A stretch of 64,000 bases of DNA from Cricetomys ansorgei (Eukaryota > Chordata > Mammalia > Rodentia > Nesomyidae), in assembly GCA_026225945.1 (NCBI GenBank), contig JAMJFZ010000199.1, positions 65,822,501 through 65,886,500 on the forward strand, in the 5' to 3' direction. Shown here piece by piece: positions 57,225 to 64,000 of this stretch; positions within the stretch are counted from its first letter, which is position 1, and every line of letters starts with the position of its first letter. Under the pieces are notes generated by a model, which worked only from the letters and a program-made list of their open reading frames with translations, did not search any database and was not told the origin of the DNA. The position numbers and the translations under genes were made by a program.

Positions 57225-58340
57225 CCAATAGTTCTTTAACTGTAGGCAGACCTTATGTATCCTTCTCTCTCAGGAATGAATTGTTGACTGCTGTGGTATT
57301 TTCAGGTCTTCTGCATGTAGATCTATTGTTGAGAATTCATGGGAGTAAAGTCCCAGTCACATCCAGGAGACACTATTTCACAGCAGTCTTCTCAGGCCTC
57401 TTGCTCTCACAATCTAGTCACACACATATCCGTGATATTTCTTGAGCCCTGGATAAAGGTTGTGTTATATATCCCATATTTGGTAATGGGTACTCCACTG
57501 CCACATATTATCTGCATTTGACCAGTAGTGGTTCTCTGTAATATCCTCTACTGCTGCAGAAAGAAACTTCTTTGGTGTAGGGTGAGAGCTAAATTTAAAA
57601 GATACAAGTATTAGTATTTAGAAGGCAGTTGGATACTATATCAATTTAGTACAATGGTAGTAGCAGGTACTCTACTAGGGCCTATGATTTCTTCAGTGTT
57701 TGTCTAGGTTTACAGTTTCAGACATCAATTCCCTCCTGTTGAGCAGGTATAATGTATATTCAGACATATGTTAATTACACCCAAAATATTAGTATCCCTA
57801 TTGCACCATTGTCAGGCTGGTCATTATTTTAGCTCTCAACATATATATAGCTGGTTAGGACTGTTGATAGTATTTCCCCCCTGGTAGTTTACAGACTACA
57901 TTCTGACACTGTGAGATTAGCCATCAAGGAGGAAGCTTTCAGGTCAATACCAGCTTGACTTCTATAGATCTATGACAAAAGTTTATGGTGTCTTAATTAA
58001 TATAGACTTACTTTCAACTTCTGGCAGGCAATAATAATAATTTGTACTGTTTCGGGAGCTCTTATATCCTCCTGATCAAAACATGGAGGTGGGTATCCTT
58101 CATCTCTTCCTCGAGTTTTCATTTGCTAGTCTATGGCCTCTGGGGGGAATATTGTGCCCTATATGGGGTGAACTTTCTATTCATTAACAGCAGTCCCACT
58201 ATTAGTGTCCCATACTGCTTGCTCCTAATTTCTAGTGGTGCTGTCTATTTTTTTTTTCTTCTTCAGCACCATGGAGAGTCTCTGTTGACTGTAATCACTA
58301 ATTTTCAGTATTTCTCTGACTTCCTAATATTTCTGTAAAT
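57225..58340 (-). mobile_element. Rodent L1 (Lx-like) 3'UTR, antisense
   Basis: Reverse complement of the long rodent L1 3'UTR. Plus-strand landmarks: TGCATGTAGATCTATTGTTG, GTCACATCCAGGAGACACTA, GCATTTGACCAGTAGTGGTT, GCTGCAGAAAGAAACTTCTT, AGGCAGTTGGATACTATATC, TATTGCACCATTGTCAGGCT GGTCATTATTTTAGC and GAGGAAGCTTTCAGGTCAAT. GCTGCAGAAAGAAACTTC is the reverse complement of the block at 7770-7790. Over 1.1 kb, without coding capacity; the 98-codon frame at 58042-58338 is incidental. Confidence 0.85.
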
Positions 58341-58489
58341 GTGCTTGTTTCTACATTCTTCTATTTGAAATGTTTAGTATATGTTCATTTTCCTGTATGG
58401 ATGTGACTGATTCAGCCTCAGACATGGCACTCATTCTTCCAGTTCCTCTGCTGAACACATATTGTTATCCTATTTTCATACCTAGAAAT

Positions 58490-58600
58490 GGAAGTCTGGG
58501 TTGAGGACATAGTTCTCCTGTAAAGGCCCTGCTTAGCATGAAGGAGGTCTGTGTTTAATTACCAGTCAACACTCATAAAACAAAAGGTTTCACGTAAATT
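58490..58600 (+). mobile_element. ID-like / B4-head SINE fragment
   Basis: TTGAGGACATAGTTCTCCTG, CCCTGCTTAGCATGAAGGAG GTCTGTGTTTAATTACCAG resembles 'ggctcagtggtagagcacttgcctagcatgcaggaggccctgggttcaatccccag', then an A-rich end. Confidence 0.6.
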
Positions 58601-60013
58601 GCAGTACTTATTTTTCAGAATCAAAGAAGAGCTTTTATGCTATTTCTGACTGTTTTGATAATATGCTCATTCATGGAACATTGGTTGACATTTTCACATT
58701 ACACATTCAAGGACTTACTCATTCAAGGCTGCATTTACCCCTTAAATTGTCGCCCTCAAAGGTCTTTCCTTGTCCTAAATTGCTTCAACATCCTGCATCA
58801 TTTTCTTTTAAGTTTTATCAGTGGCAGCTAGTCAACCTTTCACTCTTTGAAGGAATGTGTGTGTTTAAGAAATGGCTGATGTACCTAGATCTTCAGAATA
58901 AAATGATCTTATTATACTTGAAAACATTATTGGAGTGAAACACATGACATGACTACAAAGTGGTAAAACTGCATTCCTGTGAGATGCATGACCTGGCTCA
59001 GAATTAATTCATGGAGCTGCAGTTAAAAAGCTAAATGTGAAGTAGAAGCACTGGTTTGTAACGATTTTTCCTTAAGACAAACCCCTGTGTTTATAGTTGG
59101 AGCAATTTGTAGTAGACAACATTAATACTGATATGTGTTTGTTGAACACTCTTGTCATTCAGTGTGTGTGACAGACACATGCTGCTTGGGTAATAGTTGA
59201 GTATGAAAACATGAATGAACCATTTTGAATTCAGGGTATAAGTTCCCATGATTGTGCTAATAGAAAATTCCACAAAACAAAGACGCATGCAATTATGTTG
59301 TACAAGAGAGAGTCATTTTCATTGCACTCTGCCTGTCAGTACTATGATTCACTCCCACTATCTTACTTTATTAAAATGTCATTTGTCATCCACTTTTCAG
59401 GAATTGTATTCTACAATTCGTTTTTAGAGATGTAAATTAAAAGACAAAACAGGAGAATGCTTGGGTTAGGTTACTAAGAAACACAGACACAACTTCCACA
59501 TTAAGAATGCTCCAGAAATATTTGGGATCCAACCTATTTTCATTTTTTCAAAACCTTTAGGGGCACAGTGTCTATTTCACTGTGTTGAGAATCTTAGCAT
59601 CTTTATTAGACACTACTAATACATGGGGGAAGGCAGCAAACTATAAGAGATAAATAAGAGCACGGAGAGTCAAGCAGATGTAAGCTGGTTTCTCAGGAAG
59701 TGTTTTATGCTACAAAGCAGGAGGACAGGGCAGAAATAGAATAAAATAGCACTGAGTAAGAAAAGAGACAAGAAAGAGACTGTTAATAAGAGGACCTTGA
59801 GTTTTGTAAGGCAATACATTGAGTGGAGATAGTTCATTTTCTGATTTTAGAAAGGAGAGTCAAGCAGTTGATGGGATAATGTTGATAAATGCATCACAAG
59901 TCTGCATTCCAGAAGGGGCACTAGGAAAACAAATTCTAGAGTTTCACAATTTTTTTAAAAAAGTTACCTAATACAGGTTAAAAAATAGGTGACTGATACC
60001 TGGGCCTGGGGGT
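58601..60013. other. Unassigned sequence
   Basis: 58690-58935 has a weak L2-like pyrimidine-rich pattern; two open frames there overlap in different frames. 59430-60000 is A-rich, with a GGAGAGTCAAGCAG motif occurring twice (59675 and 59855 regions). No gene recognised. Confidence 0.45.
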
Positions 60014-60489
60014 TGTCCTAGTTAGAGTTACTAGTGCTCTGATGAAGCACCATGACAAATTGAATATTTGTACTAGTTTGAGAATTTTGTATGTGTTTTG
60101 ATCATACTCACCCTCCCTCCTCCAATTCTTCCCAGATCATTTAGGGGACTTTTGGCTTACACTTTTACGTTGTAGCCTATCATTGAAGGAAATCAGGACA
60201 GGAATACAAGCAGGGAAAGAATGTGGAGGTAGGAGTTGATTCAGAAGCCACCAGTAGGAATGGTGCTACTTATGCCTTGCTCATGGCTTACTCAGTCTGC
60301 TTTCTTATAGAACATAGGACCACTAGTCCATTTGTAGCACCACCTATGATGGGATGGGCCTTCTCCCATCAATTACTGATTATGAAAATGTTCTACATCT
60401 GGATCTTGTGGAGGCATTTTCTCAATTAAGGATCCCTTCTTTCAGATGACTCTAGCTTATGACAAGTTGATATAAAACTAGTTAGGACA
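60014..60489 (-). mobile_element. Rodent MaLR LTR, antisense, full length, with nested L1
   Basis: Ends are clear: TGTCCTAGTTAGAGTTACTA at the left and AAAACTAGTTAGGACA at the right, so the LTR reads TG...CA on the minus strand. Internal landmarks: TTGGCTTACACTTTTACG, GAAATCAGGACAGGAATACA, GTAGGAGTTGATTCAGAAGC, TTTCTTATAGAACATAGGAC, GATGGGATGGGCCTTCTCCC, GGAGGCATTTTCTCAATTAA GGATCCCTTC, CTCTAGCTTATGACAAGTTG. Possible 5-bp target duplication, ggggt/gggat, with one mismatch. Between 60062 and 60149 a small L1 3' end interrupts it. Confidence 0.9.
60062..60149 (-). mobile_element. Short L1 3' end nested in the LTR, antisense
   Basis: This block is absent from the LTR consensus and from the copy at 50806-51185. 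In reverse it reads GATCTGGGAAGAATTGG, AGGGTGAGTATGATCAAAAC and then a terminal AAATTCTCAAACTAGTAC: the standard rodent L1 3' terminus. The last 25 bases are identical to 62416-62440 on the plus strand. It is a severely 5'-truncated L1 insertion of about 85 bases and postdates the LTR. Confidence 0.75.
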
Positions 60490-60493
60490 GGGA

Positions 60494-60600
60494 TGTACAC
60501 TTATAATGACAATACTTGAAAGGTAAAGGCATAAAGACCAGAAGTTCATTGGAGGCTGTCTGGGCTACAGAAGATTCTCCCTTACAAAAAATAAAAATGT
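60494..60600 (+). mobile_element. B1-related SINE
   Basis: ACACTTATAATGACAATACTTGAAAGG corresponds to 'catgcctttaatcccagcacttgggagg', then AAGACCAGAAGTTCATTGGA GGCTGTCTGGGCTACAG AAGATTCTCCCTTACAAAA ('agttcaaggccagcctgggctacatgagaccctgtctcaaaa'). It lies 5 bases after the LTR end. Confidence 0.8.
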
Positions 60601-61494
60601 GGAATTGCCTAATGGGCAAGTGTCCATTGTACCAGTATGCTGAGAGTTGCTTGTATGTACTTTTTTCTCTTCCAGTGATCATGGACTGAATTCATTAAGA
60701 CTGACCCTTGCCTATGCTTGATGCTTATTATATTGTATGTATTATATCATAGAAATACATGTTTTTCTGCAATAGATACCAATGTATGTCAGATGTGTTG
60801 GTATATCCTTACCATGCACTTCTGGCACATTAAGAACCCCTCCTCTAGAAAGTCCAACTGGGTGGTATAAATGCAATTATGCATCTATGTACCTCAAAGT
60901 AATAGTCATGTCTGAGAGCTAGGACTAGTGGAAGAACCTTTAAGTTCAGCTGAGCACAGAATGGTTATAGGAGCTACAGTTGCTCTGTTGTGCTAATGGA
61001 CTTCTCTTAATTCTGAAAGATAAGCTTTGCAACTTTCTCAATAGCCCTGGACAGATTTTCTGAGACCTTATTTCTTCCATGCAGGCCTTCCTGCCTGCAA
61101 GCTGGAACAGGGGTGAGCAGCAAGTGTTCTGCATGCCTAACCCTTCTAGGGCTCCCTGTACTCCAATTATTGACTGAGACAGGTCTCTGTGCTTGGATAA
61201 TTGCCTATAGAAAGCATCAACACTGAGAATTAGAACTAGCCAAAAGGCAAACGTGGCCTCTGAGAGAAACCATGTTGGCCTTGGTATCTATTAAAGGAAA
61301 AAGAATCTCCATCTCTACTTCCTCTGTACAATTTTCCCATCTGAGTGTGTGAAACTGCTTTCACGGCTCTGGTTTTCTCATTTTCTCACCACTATGCCCA
61401 TCATTAGGCAACAATCTGAGAGTTTCATTCTCCCTCTTTATATGGAGTCACTGAAGAAGGCCCTTTCCTTTGAATCCCTATTTCCCATAATGAA
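60601..61494. other. Unassigned sequence
   Basis: No gene or named repeat; ordinary sequence. Confidence 0.5.
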
Positions 61495-61740
61495 AAGAAT
61501 ATTTCAGTAACTAGGAGCTTGCTTTGGAGTTAGACAGAAATGAGTTTGAGGCCCAGCTCTGACATATGATGTGGGAAAGAATCAGTTGTACCATGCTTCA
61601 ATTTATTTTCACTCATAGAATGACATAGGGTTGGCTCATCTACATAGTGTGGTGTTATGGGAATTCTGTGAAATGATGCAGGTAAGGGATTTATAACTGT
61701 GCCCCTTGCAACAATCCCTCTATAAATGTTAGATGTGATC
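61495..61740 (+). mobile_element. MIR SINE, nearly full length
   Basis: GCTTGCTTTGGAGTTAGACA GAAATGAGTTTGAGGCCCAG CTCTGACATATGA, a CTTCAATTTATTTTCACTC block ('ctcagtttcctcatctg'), then TTCTGTGAAATGATGCAGGT and CCTCTATAAATGTTAGATG. All MIR blocks in order over about 245 bases; the best MIR in the window. Confidence 0.85.
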
Positions 61741-62129
61741 TCCCCCAAAGTCAGGCTACAGCTACAGTTGAAACATTATTGAAAAGTCTTGTTTCATGGT
61801 GTCATTCTATTTATTTATTTATTTATAAGTTATGATGAAGCCAATTTATTTATAAGTTATGATGAAGCCAATAGGAAATGGGTGCCATTGAAAAGATTGT
61901 ATTACTCACAGTTCCTAAAAGGAAGGAATATGCCACTTCACATAGCCTACGCAGAAGGGTGCTGGACTTGGTCAGAAGTCCCAGAGAACCTTTATTGTAC
62001 TTTCTGAGGGAAGTGTCAAGTAAGGAAATGTATGTCAAACCGTGGTTGGCCAAACTTAATGCATCCTTGGATATGGGGTCAGTCTCTAATTGTTTGGAGC
62101 CAGAAGTGGTAGACTTTTGGATACAGTAG
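61741..62129. other. Unassigned, possible continuation of the L1 3'UTR
   Basis: Holds a 27-bp tandem duplication and open frames on both strands (61878-62129 plus, 83 codons; 61850-62134 minus, 94 codons). The GTTCCTAAAAGGAAGGAATA TGCCACTTCAC block looks like a rodent middle-repetitive sequence, not like an exon. It directly precedes a sense L1 3' end and may be part of the same insertion. Confidence 0.4.
61817..61870. repeat. Perfect 27-bp tandem duplication
   Basis: 61817-61843 and 61844-61870 are identical, each with TATAAGTTATGATGAAGCCA. The absence of any difference implies a recent duplication. Confidence 0.97.
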
Positions 62130-62444
62130 GACATCTATACATATTGACTCAGAGCAGCTGTGACAGGATGCACTTGTGCAAGACAGAGCAAGACCAAATC
62201 TCAGCATGAAGAAGTGATTTAGGCATGAAGTTCTACCCCTAACCAAGCAGCTATTTGCAAATGGTTGTTTATATGAAAGGAAAGGTCAGTTATCTCTAAG
62301 AATATAGCCCCTGATAACATGCTCCAATCAGAGACCATATATCTGAGTTGGGCGGGGATGCAAAGGAGGTTCATCAGGGAAGAATTGATGGAAGGAGGGC
62401 GATCAAGATACATAAAAAATTCTCAAACTAGTACAAATATATTT
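62130..62444 (+). mobile_element. Rodent L1 3' end, sense
   Basis: GAAGTTCTACCCCTAACCAA GCAGCTATTTGCAAATGG (L1 3'UTR 'cccacccctaaccaagaagctatctgcaattg'), GGAAAGGTCAGTTATCTCTA, ATAGCCCCTGATAACATGCT CCAATCAG, AGGAAGGAGGGCGATC-type polypurine, and terminal CATAAAAAATTCTCAAACTA. Its last 25 bases equal those of the L1 nested at 60062-60149. Confidence 0.8.
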
Positions 62445-64000
62445 ACAAGTGAAGAGTAAGTCATGTGATCTCATTTTTAAAATGATCTGTTCTCTGAAAA
62501 AATGCTTAAGATATTTTAGTTCACCTACACAGAGCCTGAGGCATCCCCCTTTCTGCTGGACCACCAATAACTGACCTAAAGACACTTTCATTTCCTTTTA
62601 GATTTTTGTATACATAATATTTCTATCCATTTGGAGAATATTTTGTGTGTTTCTATCACTGACAGACATATTTTAATATAAATCCTGAGTTCATTGGAAA
62701 CGTTTAAAGTATCATTCATTTTTATATAATTCCCTGAATGAAATCTTTTTCATCAACCAGGTCAGGGAAATCATGATTCACTTCCATAACACTCCACAAT
62801 TCTACTTCAGCATATGTACAATTAATTCATTAAATTTAGAGATGTAAAATTTTTAAATATGTCCTTTGATTTGTAAATTATAGAGAGGATCTGTACATGT
62901 CCAGCTTGATTTGCAATTTCCAATCCATGACAGCTAACATACTTGTAAAATATCTTACATACTTATCCCAAATCCATTTATAAATGTTAGAAGGGTTGCT
63001 ATTAATATTAATTCTTTCCTGTGGCCCCATCATAATTCTCTTGAGAATGTACTAGAAATCTGACTTTTTCATCTGAAGTATATTAAAGTTTGTTCTTGGT
63101 AGGATTAGTTGAAGAATTTAATAACATGTGCTTCTGAAAAGTCTTGTCACTATGAAGATGGTAGTGTGTTATAAAATGTAGTGCATATCATTACAAAGAG
63201 CTAATTTGTGGTGCTTTTTAAGAGTTCAGTTTTACTCCATGCCTTTTCAGTTCTATTTTTATAAATTTTCCTTACACTGGAACTTATTTCAGGATAATTA
63301 ACAGCTGCTTAAGGACATAGATGATGACCTTAGGTTTTATACTATGAAAAACAATTTGCTTACAAAAACAGATATCATATTCAGGTTTTGCAATCCTTTT
63401 TACAGAGATAAGCTGTTTGATCAATGCTATTGATCATGGGTAAGAATCAAGAGGTATAGAGTTAACCTTTGATGTTTATGTGTAATGTGTCATAGAATAT
63501 CCAGGGGCCTGTAACTGAGTATAGATATTCACAGAAACATCTCCTAGACCTAAGAACACATCCCTTTCCCTTGTAAGATAATGAGAAATGGAGAAAGCAT
63601 CAGGTATCTTACCTGTTTACCTTCAATTACTAACAACTCTTCCTGACACCCAGCAACAGAGCTCATTTCTCAGTCTTGTCCTCAGTCCTATGAGCTATAT
63701 GTCACTGTTCTATGTCCTTCTCATTCCTGAATATACTGTGGATGACAGCTCCTGTTCAGATGATGCCATTTCTGTGTTAGATGAGACAATAGCACAGAGA
63801 GAACCATGTGATGACTGTGGGTTTTGTTTTAGCCAGTGTCTCATGAGTAAAGGAAAGCACTAAAGGCAGAGACTTTATGAGCCATCATCAGGAAGGAGAG
63901 CTTTACATTCTTCAGAAGCTGCAAGTAGTCTGAACTCCATCAGACGACAAATGAGAAAAGTAATTTACATTTGCCGAGGAATACGTTTGAAATAGGACAT
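62445..64000. other. Unassigned sequence to the window edge
   Basis: No gene or named repeat. AT-rich from 62590 to 63460. The 91-codon frame at 63588-63863 has a cysteine-rich C-terminal half (CDDCGFCFSQC) but no recognised family, and nothing around it suggests a promoter or splicing. Confidence 0.45.

Noticed and set aside
58042..58338. 98-codon hydrophobic plus-strand frame
   Set aside because: It falls in the antisense L1 3'UTR at 57225-58340.
63588..63863. 91-codon frame ending in a cysteine cluster
   Set aside because: The spacing CxxCxxCxxxC is suggestive of a metal site, but the frame is short, isolated and unrecognised.

Overview
This window is nuclear DNA from a mammal, almost certainly a muroid rodent (mouse, rat, hamster or vole group). 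The evidence is the repeat content: B1, B3, B4 and ID-like SINEs, a URR1 hAT fragment, rodent Lx-type L1 3' ends, rodent MaLR LTRs, and very long CA/TG and GA microsatellites. They sit on a background of older mammalian repeats (MIR, L2, a MER5-like element, an MLT1-like LTR). No insertion looks young enough to separate mouse from rat by eye. All family names come from recognising motifs, not from a database search.

I find no gene that can be defended as protein-coding. Every open frame is 125 codons or shorter, and most lie in repeats, microsatellites or featureless AT-rich DNA. The window is best read as intergenic or deep intronic. There are no rRNA or tRNA genes, no CpG island, no CRISPR array and no operon structure. 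The two gene-like traces are a possible 3' end of a processed retrocopy (36064-36400, parent not identified) and a short open frame with good splice signals near 5064-5243.

Layout. 0-10 kb is dominated by L1: an antisense ORF2/3'UTR block (455-2312) meets a sense 3'UTR block (2345-3040), and a longer sense L1 3' end lies at 6575-9175. B4, L2, B1 and a 97-bp CA repeat sit between them. 10-23 kb holds two antisense MaLR-type LTR units (13.0-13.8 and 21.9-22.6 kb), MIR/L2 relics, a B4, an antisense L1 3'UTR and a URR1. 23-34 kb is mostly low-copy DNA with L2, MIR, MER5-like and one LTR, plus a degenerate minisatellite at 28.3 kb. 34-37 kb has L1 pieces of both strands, an MLT1-like LTR and the retrocopy. 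37-50 kb is largely unassigned and includes several stretches that could be conserved noncoding sequence. 50-64 kb holds B3 copies, a near-complete LTR (50.8-51.2 kb), a second copy of that LTR family in reverse (60.0-60.5 kb) with a small L1 inserted in it, a long antisense L1 3'UTR (57.2-58.3 kb), a MIR and a final L1 3' end (62.1-62.4 kb).

I found no evidence of an undescribed biological system. The observations worth checking concern how insertions were built (5'-inverted L1, nested L1 in LTR), small perfect inverted repeats, local tandem duplications and candidate conserved elements.
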